From Flavimobilis sp052324925 (GTDB lineage Bacteria; Actinomycetota; Actinomycetes; Actinomycetales; Cellulomonadaceae): a stretch of 64,000 nucleotides of DNA. The stretch lies in assembly GCA_052324925.1 (NCBI GenBank), contig JBQPRE010000001.1. One strand, written 5' to 3'. Each line of letters opens with the position of its first letter. Positions within the stretch are counted from its first letter, which is position 1. The position numbers and the translations under genes were made by a program. The notes under the pieces are model-generated. The model worked only from the letters and a program-made list of their open reading frames with translations, did no database searches and was not told the DNA's origin. This document shows positions 33,141-41,254 of the stretch, piece by piece.

Positions 33141-35789
33141 GTGAGCGAGAACACCCCCGAGAACGGGACGACGAGCGACAACTACGACGTCGTCAACCAC
33201 GGACGGATCGACCAGGTCGACCTCCAGCAGGAGATGCAGAAGTCGTTCCTCGACTATGCGATGAGCGTCATCGTCTCCCGCGCACTGCCCGACGTGCGCG
33301 ACGGGCTCAAGCCCGTCCACAGGCGGGTGCTCTACGCGATGTACGACGGCGGCTACCGCCCCGACCGCGCATTCTCCAAGTGCACCCGCGTCGTCGGCGA
33401 CGTCATGGGCAAGTACCACCCGCACGGTGACACGGCGATCTACGACGCCATGGTCCGCCTCGTGCAGGACTGGTCCCTGCGCTACCCGCTCATCTCCGGC
33501 CAGGGGAATTTCGGCTCCCCCGGCAACGATCCGGCCGCCGCCCCCCGTTACACCGAGTGCCGCATGGCGCCGCTCGCGATGGAGATGGTCCGGGACATCG
33601 ACAAGGAGACCGTCGACTTCCAGGACAACTACGACGGCCGCACGCGCGAGCCCGTCGTTCTTCCGTCGCGTTTCCCCAACCTTCTCGTCAACGGCTCGGC
33701 CGGCATCGCCGTCGGTATGGCGACGAACATCCCGCCGCACAACATGCGCGAGGTCGCCGACGGTGTCCGCTGGCACCTCGCCCACCCCGAGGCGAGCCGC
33801 GAAGAGCTTCTTGAAGCACTCATCGGTGAGATCAAGGGCCCCGACTTCCCGACGGGCGCCTCGATCCTCGGCCGCCGCGGGATCGACGACATGTACCGCA
33901 CGGGCCGTGGCTCCATCACGATGCGCGCGGTCGTCAACGTCGAGGAGATCCAGGGCCGGACGTGCCTCGTCGTCACGGAGCTGCCCTACCAGGTCAACCC
34001 CGACAACCTCGCAGCCAAGATCGCCGACCTCGTCAAGGATGGTCGCATCGGCGGGATCGCCGACCTCCGCGACGAGACCTCCGGCCGCACGGGCCAGCGC
34101 CTCGTCGTCGTGCTCAAGCGTGACGCCGTCGCCAAGGTCGTGCTCAACAACCTCTACAAGCACACGCAGCTGCAGGACACATTCGGTGCCAACATGATCG
34201 CGCTCGTCGACGGCGTGCCGCGCACGCTGTCGCTCGACGCGTTCATCCGTCACTGGACGACGCACCAGATGGACGTCATCGTGCGCCGGACGGCCTTCCT
34301 CCTGCGTGAGGCCGAAGAACGCGCTCACATCCTCACGGCCTACCTCAAGGCTCTCGACATGCTCGACGAGGTCATCGCCCTCATCCGCGCGTCGTCGACC
34401 GTCGAGGTGGCACGCGACGGGCTCATGGCTCTTCTCGACGTCGACGAGGTCCAGGCACGCGCGATCCTTGCTCTTCAGCTGCGCGCGCTCGCCGCGATGG
34501 AGCGTCAGAAGATCACGGACGAGCACGCCGACCTCATGACGCGGATCGCCGACTACAACGAGATCCTCGTGAGCGAGACGCGTCAGCGTCAGATCGTGGG
34601 CGACGAGCTCAACGAGACGGTCGGCAAGTTCGGTGACGAGCGACGCACGACGATCCTCCCCTTCGACGGCGAGGTCTCGATGGAAGACCTCATCGCCGAG
34701 GAAGAGATGGTCGTGACGATCACGCGCGGCGGCTACGTCAAGCGCACGCGCACCGACAACTACCGTGCTCAGAAGCGTGGCGGCAAGGGGGTGCGCGGGG
34801 CGCAGCTGCGCGAGGACGACATCGTCGACCACTTCTTCGTCACCTCGACGCACAACTGGCTGCTGTTCTTCACGAACTTCGGCCGCGTCTACCGGGCCAA
34901 GGCGTACGAGCTGCCCGAGGGCGGCCGCGACGCCAAGGGCCAGCACGTCGCGAACCTCCTCGCGTTCCAGCCCGACGAACGCATCGCCCAGGTCCTCGCG
35001 TTGCGCACGTACGAGGACGCGGAGTACCTCGTGCTCGCCACGCGCCGCGGGCTCGTCAAGAAGACCCGCCTGTCGGAGTACGACACGAACCGCACCGCGG
35101 GCCTCATCGCGATCAACCTGCGAGAGGACGACGAGGGCAAGGCCGACGAGCTCGTCTCGGCACGTATCGTCGAGTCCGTCGACGACGTCATCCTCGTGAG
35201 CCGCAAGGGTCAGTCGATCCGCTTCACCGCGAACGACGAGCAGGTCCGCCCCATGGGCCGCTCGACCTCGGGCGTCACGGGCATGAAGTTCCGTGACGAC
35301 GACGACCTGCTCGCCATGGACGTCGTCCGTGACGACGCGTTCCTCTTCACCGTGACCGAAGGTGGGATCGCCAAGCGCACCCAGCTGACGGTCGACAACT
35401 ACCGCCTCCAGGGGCGCGGTGGCCTTGGCATCCGCGTCGCCAACCTGCCTGAGCGCAACGGTGACCTGGTCGGAGCCCTCGTCGTCGACGAGGAGGACGA
35501 GGTGCTTGTCATCATGGAACGCGGCAAGATTGTGCGATCGGCCGTGAGCGGCATCAACCCGACCGGGCGCACGTCGCAGGGCGTGATCTTCGCCAAGCCC
35601 GACAAGAACGACCGCATCATCGCCGTGGCCCGCAACGAGGAGTCCTCGGTCGAGGAAGACGACGCGGCGCCGTCCGAGGACCGGATCGTCACCCCTGAGG
35701 AGGACGCCGTGACGGATGATGCGGGGCAGACTGGGACAACCGACGTCGAGGAGACCGACGTGACGGGCACCGAGGAGGACCGAGCGTGA
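33141..35789 (+). CDS. gyrA: DNA gyrase subunit A
   Basis: 882 residues, GTG start. Breakage-reunion subunit; catalytic Tyr137 is in AAAPRYTECRMA. The quinolone-pocket helix reads HPHGDTAIYDAM, with Thr at the position of E. coli Ser83 and Asp at that of Asp87. The C-terminal DNA-wrapping beta-pinwheel has the GyrA box as QKRGGKG (~residue 545). The last ~60 residues are strongly acidic (EEDDAAPSEDR and on), a tail type seen in several gyrases that modulates wrapping. It overlaps the next gene by 4 bases. Confidence 0.98.
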   Translation: MSENTPENGTTSDNYDVVNHGRIDQVDLQQEMQKSFLDYAMSVIVSRALPDVRDGLKPVHRRVLYAMYDGGYRPDRAFSKCTRVVGDVMGKYHPHGDTAIYDAMVRLVQDWSLRYPLISGQGNFGSPGNDPAAAPRYTECRMAPLAMEMVRDIDKETVDFQDNYDGRTREPVVLPSRFPNLLVNGSAGIAVGMATNIPPHNMREVADGVRWHLAHPEASREELLEALIGEIKGPDFPTGASILGRRGIDDMYRTGRGSITMRAVVNVEEIQGRTCLVVTELPYQVNPDNLAAKIADLVKDGRIGGIADLRDETSGRTGQRLVVVLKRDAVAKVVLNNLYKHTQLQDTFGANMIALVDGVPRTLSLDAFIRHWTTHQMDVIVRRTAFLLREAEERAHILTAYLKALDMLDEVIALIRASSTVEVARDGLMALLDVDEVQARAILALQLRALAAMERQKITDEHADLMTRIADYNEILVSETRQRQIVGDELNETVGKFGDERRTTILPFDGEVSMEDLIAEEEMVVTITRGGYVKRTRTDNYRAQKRGGKGVRGAQLREDDIVDHFFVTSTHNWLLFFTNFGRVYRAKAYELPEGGRDAKGQHVANLLAFQPDERIAQVLALRTYEDAEYLVLATRRGLVKKTRLSEYDTNRTAGLIAINLREDDEGKADELVSARIVESVDDVILVSRKGQSIRFTANDEQVRPMGRSTSGVTGMKFRDDDDLLAMDVVRDDAFLFTVTEGGIAKRTQLTVDNYRLQGRGGLGIRVANLPERNGDLVGALVVDEEDEVLVIMERGKIVRSAVSGINPTGRTSQGVIFAKPDKNDRIIAVARNEESSVEEDDAAPSEDRIVTPEEDAVTDDAGQTGTTDVEETDVTGTEEDRA

Positions 35790-36382
35790 CCGAGAAGCAG
35801 GACGCCACACCGCCGGCGATCACACCGAAGACCCCGTCGCCACGCCCCGATGCGGTCAAGGAGACGAAGCCCGTTCCAGCGCCTCAGTCGGCCGAGCCTG
35901 CTCAGGCGTGGCCTGCAGGGACGGGCGCGGGCGGGACGAGCGCTCCGGCCAGCACGGCGGCCACCGCGCGCGCGGCCCGTGACGCCGACGCCGAGATCAC
36001 CGACGACGAGATCGACTATGCGCCGCGCAAGGTGCGGCTCACGCTGTCGCGGATCGACCCGTGGTCGGTCATGAAGATGTCGTTCCTGCTCTCGATCGCT
36101 GTCGGCATCATGATCGTCGTCGCGGCATTCGTGTTCTGGTACGCGCTCAACGACCTCGGCGTCTTCACGTCGATCGACGAGACCATCCGGAAGATCGTCG
36201 GAACCGAGTCCGAGCTCGACATCCTCCAGTACGTCGAACGCGACCGTGTCGTCTCGATGGCCATGGTCATCGCGGTCATCGATGTGGTGCTTCTCACGGC
36301 CCTCACGACGATCGGAGCGTTCCTCTACAACGTCGTCGCGGCCCTCGTGGGCGGCGTGCACATGACGCTCACGGACGACTGA
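35786..36382 (+). CDS. DUF3566 family membrane protein
   Basis: 198 residues, GTG start overlapping the gyrA stop. The first ~80 residues are Pro/Ala-rich and hydrophilic. The DUF3566 core (~85-195) has two membrane spans (MSFLLSIAVGIMIVVAAFVF; and MVIAVIDVVLLTALTTIGAFL) separated by an external loop. Same position as Rv0007 of M. tuberculosis, between gyrA and tRNA-Ile. Function unknown. Confidence 0.92.
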   Translation: MTEKQDATPPAITPKTPSPRPDAVKETKPVPAPQSAEPAQAWPAGTGAGGTSAPASTAATARAARDADAEITDDEIDYAPRKVRLTLSRIDPWSVMKMSFLLSIAVGIMIVVAAFVFWYALNDLGVFTSIDETIRKIVGTESELDILQYVERDRVVSMAMVIAVIDVVLLTALTTIGAFLYNVVAALVGGVHMTLTDD

Positions 36383-36408
36383 GAGACACATCACGGGACG
36401 GCCCGGCA

Positions 36409-36445
36409 CCTCGTTTTGGAACGAGGGCTGTTGCTGGGGTAGTCT
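36409..36445 (+). promoter_or_regulatory. Hairpin and likely promoter ahead of tRNA-Ile
   Basis: CCTCGTT-TTGG-AACGAGG (36409-36426) could end the gyrA-DUF3566 transcript. Overlapping it, TTGGAA (36416-36421) and TAGTCT (36440-36445) with an 18-base spacer form a plausible housekeeping promoter, about 45 bases before the tRNA. Confidence 0.5.
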
Positions 36446-36487
36446 CGGTGCGCTGCCGTCGCGGGGAAACCCGCAGCGTGCGGTGAC

Positions 36488-36561
36488 GGGCCCATAGCTC
36501 AGGCGGTTAGAGCGCTTCGCTGATAACGAAGAGGTCGGAGGTTCAAGTCCTCCTGGGCCCA
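36488..36561 (+). tRNA. tRNA-Ile (GAT anticodon)
   Basis: 74 bases folding as a complete cloverleaf. The acceptor stem is GGGCCCA/TGGGCCC; anticodon arm CTTCG-CTGATAA-CGAAG with GAT at 36522-36524; T arm has GGTTCAAGTCC. No encoded CCA. The tRNA-Ile/tRNA-Ala pair after gyrA is conserved in Actinobacteria. Confidence 0.97.
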
Positions 36562-36589
36562 CGGAAGTACCCCTCAAGGAGGTTGTCCA

Positions 36590-36709
36590 ATGAAGAAGCT
36601 TCTTCTCGTCGCCGTGGTTGCGACGGTCGGGTACTACGCCTGGCGGAAGTACTCGGAAGAGACAGCGGGCAGAGATCTTTGGGCAGAGGTCGCCGACACC
36701 TTCGAGTGA
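36590..36709 (+). CDS. DLW-39 family small protein
   Basis: 39 residues, exactly the family length, from ATG 36590 behind CAAGGAGG. It has a short hydrophobic N-terminal helix (KKLLLVAVVATVGYYAW), a basic RKY, and the naming motif DLW followed by AEVADTFE. Probably a single-span membrane peptide. It sits between tRNA-Ile and tRNA-Ala, the usual location. Function unknown. Confidence 0.93.
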   Translation: MKKLLLVAVVATVGYYAWRKYSEETAGRDLWAEVADTFE

Positions 36710-36719
36710 GGCGCTCCAC

Positions 36720-36795
36720 GGGGCCATGGCGCAATTGGTAGCGCACCTGCTTTGCAAGCAGGGGGTTGGGGGTTCGAGTCCCCCTGGCTCCACCA
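36720..36795 (+). tRNA. tRNA-Ala (TGC anticodon)
   Basis: Cloverleaf with acceptor GGGGCCA/TGGCTCC (one G-T pair), anticodon arm CCTGC-TTTGCAA-GCAGG with TGC at 36753-36755, and T loop GTTCGAGTC. CCA is encoded (36793-36795). Confidence 0.97.
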
Positions 36796-36804
36796 CACAA
36801 CAGA

Positions 36805-36840
36805 CGAAGCCTTGTTCCGCAGCTGCGGAACAAGGCTTCG
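36805..36840 (+). terminator. Terminator after tRNA-Ala
   Basis: A perfect 36-base palindrome, arms 36805-36822 and 36823-36840, immediately after the tRNA. The arm begins CGAAGCCTTGTTCCGC. Strong stem, no long T-run. Confidence 0.85.
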
Positions 36841-36947
36841 TGCGTTGACGGCTGTGTGCGTCGACGGACGCGGAAGCCTGGGGCCGCTGTCCCCCCGCGC
36901 TGGGTAGGCTGACCGGGATCTGACACGCACATCCTTAGGAGCAGCAC

Positions 36948-37712
36948 GTGCCTACGCCTCGCCTCGTCGCCTTCGACCTCGACGACACCCTCGCGCCGTC
37001 GAAGTCTCCTCTCGACACCCGCATGGTCGAGCTCCTGCTCGCACTGCTCGAGCGCGTTCCCGTATGCATCATCTCGGGCGGTCAGATCGCCCAGTTCCGT
37101 ATGCAGGTCCTCGAGCGCCTCGGCGACGTCGACCCCGCACTCCTCGAGCGCCTCCACCTCATGCCGACGTGCGGCACGCAGTACTGGCGGCACCGGGAGG
37201 GGGAGTGGCACCAGGAGTACGCCGAGAACCTCACCGACGACGAGAAGCAGCGCGCTCTGACGGCCGTCGAGGGCGAGTCTCGCCGCCTCGGCCTGTGGGA
37301 GTCCGAGACCTGGGGACCGATCCTCGAGGACCGTGACTCGCAGATCACGTTCTCGGCGCTCGGCCAGGCCGCACCCGTGGCGGCCAAGGCGGCGTGGGAT
37401 CCGGACGGCACACGCAAGGCCACCCTCGCTGACGCTGTCGCCGCGCTCGTCCCCGATCTCGAGGTTCGCTCAGGCGGCTCGACCTCCGTCGACATCACCC
37501 GCAAGGGCATCGACAAGGCGTACGGCATGGCGCGCCTCGAGACGCTTGCCGCCGTGCCGCTCGACGACATGCTCTTCGTCGGTGACCGTCTCGACGAGGG
37601 CGGGAACGACCGGCCCGTCCTCGACATGGGCGTGCGCTGCCACGCTGTCGAGGGTTGGGAGGACACCGCCGAGTTCCTCACCGAGCTCATCCCCAGCCTC
37701 CCGCAGGGCTGA
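36948..37712 (+). CDS. HAD-IIB superfamily hydrolase
   Basis: 254 residues, GTG start with TAGGAGCAG upstream. A haloacid-dehalogenase-fold phosphatase, probably acting on a sugar phosphate. Motif I is FDLDDTLAPSK, motif II IISGG, and the C-terminal motif GDRLDEGGNDRPV carries the acidic metal residues. The alpha/beta cap inserted after motif II marks the IIB class, to which phosphomannomutases and sugar phosphatases belong. Substrate not identifiable. It stands alone, with its own upstream region and a hairpin behind it. Confidence 0.88.
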   Translation: MPTPRLVAFDLDDTLAPSKSPLDTRMVELLLALLERVPVCIISGGQIAQFRMQVLERLGDVDPALLERLHLMPTCGTQYWRHREGEWHQEYAENLTDDEKQRALTAVEGESRRLGLWESETWGPILEDRDSQITFSALGQAAPVAAKAAWDPDGTRKATLADAVAALVPDLEVRSGGSTSVDITRKGIDKAYGMARLETLAAVPLDDMLFVGDRLDEGGNDRPVLDMGVRCHAVEGWEDTAEFLTELIPSLPQG

Positions 37713-37790
37713 GCGTCCCGGCAGGCTGAGCGACCCGGCAGACTGAAGACCCCGTCGGGTGCTGAACAGAGCATGTCGGCGCCACACGCG

Positions 37791-37820
37791 ACGATGGCCG
37801 CCCCTCGGGGCGGCCATCGT
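37791..37820. terminator. Bidirectional terminator between the HAD gene and the Ala-rich gene
   Basis: A 14-bp perfect stem ACGATGGCCGCCCC/GGGGCGGCCATCGT with a 2-base centre lies between convergent genes. Top strand continues CGTTCTT. Confidence 0.8.
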
Positions 37821-37837
37821 CGTTCTTCAGGGTGTGC

Positions 37838-38947
37838 TCACGCGTCAGGTGCAGGCGGCTTGGGTGTCGCCTTGCGTGGGGCGCGCGGCTTGGGCGTCTC
37901 GGTATTCTCCGCGCCAGCGTCGCTGGCCTTGGCCGACTCGGCCCGCTTCGCAGTGCCGCCGGACCGTGGTGCCTCGGCAGTCGCGGGTGCCGCCGCGTCG
38001 TCGGCTGCGGTGTCAGCGGCAGCCGGGGCGGCCGGCTTGGTGCTGACCGGCGGCGTGACCGCCTCGACCGTCTCGGCCACGGCCTCGACCGCGTCGTCGT
38101 CGGCCTTGGGGTTTGACGCCGCAGCAGCAGCGACCGTCGCAGCGACCTCTCCGCCCGAGCTCGCGGGGCTCGTGGCGGTCTCTGCCGCGCCGGGCTTCGA
38201 CGCAGACGCCTCAGCCTCGGCCGAGGCGTCGTCGAGCGCGTCAGCGAAGACCGAGGTGTCGACCTTCTCCCACGGCTCGGCCCACGGGTCGACCTCGGGC
38301 TGGGACTTCTTCCACACGACGTACGCGCCACCGGCGGCAGCTGCGGTCCCCGCGACCCACCAGAACGCCTTGCCCTTGCCCGACGACTTCTCGGCCTTCG
38401 CCGCAAGGTTCGCCGCTGCGCCGGAGAGCGAGTCCGAGCCGTGCCCGGCCGCGTCCTGAGCCTTCGACGCGAGCTTCTCGACGATCCCGCCGTCGGTCGC
38501 GTCGTCGGCGACCCGAGCGAGAAGGTCAGCGGTCGACGCTGCTGCCGCACCAGACTTCTCGGCTGCGGTCGCTGCAGCAGCGTTGAACGCCTGCACGAGA
38601 CGGGGCAGGTACTCGTCCACGACCTTGTCGTGGGCCGTGTCGAGAGCTGGGCGAGCCTTCACGGCCGCCGCCTCGACGCGTGGGGCGGCCGCCTGGACCG
38701 TCTCGTCCCACACCTTCTCGATGCGGGGCGTGAGCCATTCCTTGAATGCCTCGAGACGCGGGGCGCTCCACACGACGGCGTCCTGCGCCGCGACCTTGGC
38801 CCGCTCGGCGAGAACTCCCGCGACGTGCGCTGCCTGCTCGGCCGCGTCACCTACTGCAGCGGCGGCTGAGGCCGCCTGCTCCTTGACCCTCTCGGAGTCA
38901 ATCCCGTCAAGGGTCTCCTTGGCTTGGTTGCGGATGCCGCCGAGCAT
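37838..38947 (-). CDS. Hypothetical Ala-rich membrane protein
   Basis: 369 residues from ATG 38947 with AGGAGGC 4 bases upstream; the frame stays open far upstream, but that is antisense to ppiA. Not a recognised family. Residues 1-170 are an amphipathic, helix-forming Ala/Glu/Lys region (apolipoprotein-like look). One hydrophobic span (~185-205, FWWVAGTAAAAGGAYVVW) follows, then WAEPWEK and a long acidic/Ala-Pro tail ending in basic PKPRAPRKATPKPP. It is likely an inner-membrane protein with both ends interacting with polymers or membranes. Similar proteins of unknown function occur near ppiA in related actinobacteria, to my knowledge. Confidence 0.75.
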   Translation of the reverse strand: MLGGIRNQAKETLDGIDSERVKEQAASAAAAVGDAAEQAAHVAGVLAERAKVAAQDAVVWSAPRLEAFKEWLTPRIEKVWDETVQAAAPRVEAAAVKARPALDTAHDKVVDEYLPRLVQAFNAAAATAAEKSGAAAASTADLLARVADDATDGGIVEKLASKAQDAAGHGSDSLSGAAANLAAKAEKSSGKGKAFWWVAGTAAAAGGAYVVWKKSQPEVDPWAEPWEKVDTSVFADALDDASAEAEASASKPGAAETATSPASSGGEVAATVAAAAASNPKADDDAVEAVAETVEAVTPPVSTKPAAPAAADTAADDAAAPATAEAPRSGGTAKRAESAKASDAGAENTETPKPRAPRKATPKPPAPDA

Positions 38948-39064
38948 GGTGCCTCCTGTGATTGCGGTGACAAGGTGTGCTGGTCCTACTGTGCCACCGT
39001 TCGGGGTCTCACCGCGACGGCTCAGGACTCCCGTCCGGCGCCGGTTTCGTGGGAGGATGAGCCC

Positions 39065-39604
39065 ATGTTCGCAACCCTGCACACCTCCGCGGGCGACATC
39101 CGCGTCGAGCTGTTCCCGAACCACGCGCCAAAGACCGTCGAGAACTTCACCGGACTTGCGACCGGTTCGAAGACCTGGACGAACCCGACGACGGGCTCTC
39201 CGTCGAACGAGCCGTTCTACGACGGCCTCATCTTCCACCGCGTCATTCCCGGCTTCATGATCCAGGGCGGCTGCCCGCTCGGGACTGGCACGGGCGACCC
39301 CGGCTACAAGTTCGACGACGAGATTCACCCCGAGCTCGACTTCTCCAAGCCGTACCTGCTCGCCATGGCGAACGCCGGCACGCGTCGCAACCCGCTCACG
39401 GGCAAGCCTGAGGGGACGAACGGCTCGCAGTTCTTCATCTCCGTCGACCCGACGCCGTGGCTCACGGGCAAGCACACGATCTTCGGTGAGGTTGCCGACG
39501 ACGCCTCTCGCAAGGTCGTCGACGCGATCGCGGCAACGCGCACCCGCCCGGGTGACCGACCGGTCGAGGACATCACGATCAACAGCGTGAGCCTCGAGGA
39601 CTGA
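39065..39604 (+). CDS. ppiA: Peptidyl-prolyl cis-trans isomerase, cyclophilin type
   Basis: 179 residues from ATG 39065 with GGGAGGATGA upstream. A cytoplasmic cyclophilin speeding proline isomerisation: NHAPKTVENFTGLA, FHRVIPGFMIQGG, and GTNGSQFFIS are the active-site signatures. Trp and Phe of the binding pocket are present (TPWLTGKHTIFGEV). Same position as Rv0009 near gyrA. Confidence 0.96.
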   Translation: MFATLHTSAGDIRVELFPNHAPKTVENFTGLATGSKTWTNPTTGSPSNEPFYDGLIFHRVIPGFMIQGGCPLGTGTGDPGYKFDDEIHPELDFSKPYLLAMANAGTRRNPLTGKPEGTNGSQFFISVDPTPWLTGKHTIFGEVADDASRKVVDAIAATRTRPGDRPVEDITINSVSLED

Positions 39605-39655
39605 CCTCCTCGTCCTGCACGTTCCGAGAGCCGCCGTACACCCCAGGATGCCCGC

Positions 39656-40609
39656 ATGAGCGACAACGTCCAGACGGGGGGTGCGGCGGCTCCCGTCTGC
39701 CCGCGCCACCCCGACCGCCCTTCGTACGTCATGTGCCAGCGGTGCGGCCGTCCCGCCTGCATCGACTGCCAGCGTCCCGCGGCGGTCGGTGTGCACTGCG
39801 TCGACTGCGTCGCTGAGCAGGCGCGCCGGGCGCCGGTGACCCGGACCATCCTTGGCGCGCGCGCGGGTGACGAGCGTCCCGTCATCACGATCGTCCTCAT
39901 CGCGATCTGCGTCGTCAGCTACGTTCTGCAGCGCAGACTCGGCGTTCAGTGGACGGGGCCTCTTGAGATGGCTCCTGTGCTCGGCGCGCGTGAGCCCTGG
40001 CGGCTCCTCACGGCGACCTTCCTCCATGTTGACTCGATCGCCCACATCGCCTTCAACATGATTGCCCTGTGGTCGGTCGGTCCGACCCTTGAGCACGTCC
40101 TCGGGCGCGGCCGCTTCCTCAGCCTGTATCTGTTGTCGGCCCTGGGCGGCTCAGTGGCGGTCGTGTGGCTCGCGGACCCGCTGACATCCGAGTGGAACAC
40201 GGCCGTGCGTGGTGCCTCGGGCGCGGTCTTCGGCCTCTTCGGCGCGTTCGTCGTCGTGCTGCGTCGCTTCGGCCGGGATGCGTCTCAGGTCTACGTCGTC
40301 ATCGCCCTCAACGTCGTCATCGGCTTCGTCATCCCTCGGATTGCATGGGAGGCGCACCTCGGTGGCTTTGTCGTCGGGGCCGCCGTCACTGCCGCGTTCG
40401 CCTACGCTCCGCGCGAGCGCCGGCACCTGTGGGCGTTCGTCGTGCCGATCGTCGGAACGGTGGCGCTCGTGGCGGCGGTGTCGCTGCGGTTCGCGACGGT
40501 CCCGGAGTGGACGCCCGTCGGGGACATGTTCCTGCCTCCGCCGGGATACACGGACTCTGCGCCAGCGGATCCGCGGCACTCCGAGCTGTGGAAAACTCCG
40601 GTCGTCTGA
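39656..40609 (+). CDS. Rhomboid family intramembrane serine protease
   Basis: 317 residues. N-terminal B-box-like zinc finger (CPRHPDRPSYVMCQRCG, CIDC, CVDC) followed by a six-span rhomboid domain. The catalytic dyad is Ser188 in GASGAVFG and His234 in WEAHLGGF. The conserved HVDSIAHIAFNMIALW loop is also present. It cleaves substrates within the membrane; targets unknown. The final codons contain a DnaA-box-like TGTGGAAAA that belongs to a box cluster extending past the stop. Confidence 0.93.
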   Translation: MSDNVQTGGAAAPVCPRHPDRPSYVMCQRCGRPACIDCQRPAAVGVHCVDCVAEQARRAPVTRTILGARAGDERPVITIVLIAICVVSYVLQRRLGVQWTGPLEMAPVLGAREPWRLLTATFLHVDSIAHIAFNMIALWSVGPTLEHVLGRGRFLSLYLLSALGGSVAVVWLADPLTSEWNTAVRGASGAVFGLFGAFVVVLRRFGRDASQVYVVIALNVVIGFVIPRIAWEAHLGGFVVGAAVTAAFAYAPRERRHLWAFVVPIVGTVALVAAVSLRFATVPEWTPVGDMFLPPPGYTDSAPADPRHSELWKTPVV

Positions 40610-40708
40610 CGGGCCTCACGGGTTCTCCACAGCGTTACTCACAGCTGTGGAACTACAAGGGTGTAGTTATCCACAGCGTTGTCCACCGGTGGGGACAGTC
40701 TGTCCACG
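40587..40708. promoter_or_regulatory. Distal cluster of DnaA boxes
   Basis: Six box-like 9-mers in about 120 bases: TGTGGAAAA 40587, TTCTCCACA 40623, TGTGGAACT 40646, TTATCCACA 40667 (perfect), TTGTCCACC 40679, CTGTCCACG 40700. Both orientations occur. The cluster is ~13 kb from oriC, in the gap between convergent rhomboid and crgA genes, where no promoter is needed. Confidence 0.7.
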
Positions 40709-40737
40709 ACCGTGCCCGTCACGGGCCGGGACGCAGA

Positions 40738-40769
40738 ACGTCCCCGGCACCCAGAGGTGCCGGGGACGT
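40738..40769. terminator. Bidirectional terminator between rhomboid and crgA genes
   Basis: A 13-bp perfect stem ACGTCCCCGGCAC/GTGCCGGGGACGT with loop CCAGAG between the two convergent genes. Confidence 0.83.
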
Positions 40770-40798
40770 GAGATCAGGCTGCGTGAGAGAGGGCCCGC

Positions 40799-41143
40799 CT
40801 ACCGCCAGCGCGTCGTCAGACCGAAGCCCGCAATGAGGAAGGCGAAGCCCACACCGAGGTTCCAGTTGCCGTTGATGTTGAACGCCTCCTGGAACGGGAT
40901 CGGCCAGCGCATCGATGACAGGTACGCGACGACGACGTAGACGAGGCCGAAGATCATGAGGCCGAGCATGGTCGGCACGAGCCACGGCGGGTTGACGCCG
41001 GCCTTGCGTGCCTTCTCGCGAGCCTCCTGCTTGAGCTGCTTGTCGAGCGAGGCAGCCTTCTTCTTCGCAGCGGGCGGGACAACAGCCTTCTTCTCGGCAG
41101 CTGCCGCGGACGGCTCATTCTCGGACGGCTTCGGATCGGACAC
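40799..41143 (-). CDS. crgA: Cell division protein CrgA
   Basis: 114 residues from GTG 41143 with CAGGAGCC upstream. A small divisome membrane protein. A charged, Lys/Ala-rich cytoplasmic N-terminus (~60 residues) leads to two spans: LVPTMLGLMIFGLVYVVVAYL, and GVGFAFLIAGFGLTTRW. The conserved NWNLGVGF motif is at the second span. In Mycobacterium CrgA (Rv0011c) recruits PBPs to the septum. Conserved position upstream of DUF881. Confidence 0.94.
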   Translation of the reverse strand: MSDPKPSENEPSAAAAEKKAVVPPAAKKKAASLDKQLKQEAREKARKAGVNPPWLVPTMLGLMIFGLVYVVVAYLSSMRWPIPFQEAFNINGNWNLGVGFAFLIAGFGLTTRWR

Positions 41144-41254
41144 GGCGCGAGGCTCCTGTCTGGACGGTGGGACCGGGACCCAGCAGTCCCGCGACACGGC
41201 ATAGCCTAGTGCCCGGGCGGCCCAACGCCCCGCGCACACCCGGAGGCGAGACTC

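Noticed and set aside
33090..35810. A 906-codon frame antisense to gyrA
   Set aside because: Composition is His/Asp/Val/Leu/Arg-rich, mirroring gyrA codons; gyrA is unmistakable on the other strand.
38948..40096. N-terminal extension of the Ala-rich protein to 752 residues
   Set aside because: The extension is antisense to ppiA and part of the rhomboid gene and is Arg/Asp-rich. ATG 38947 has a strong AGGAGGC site.
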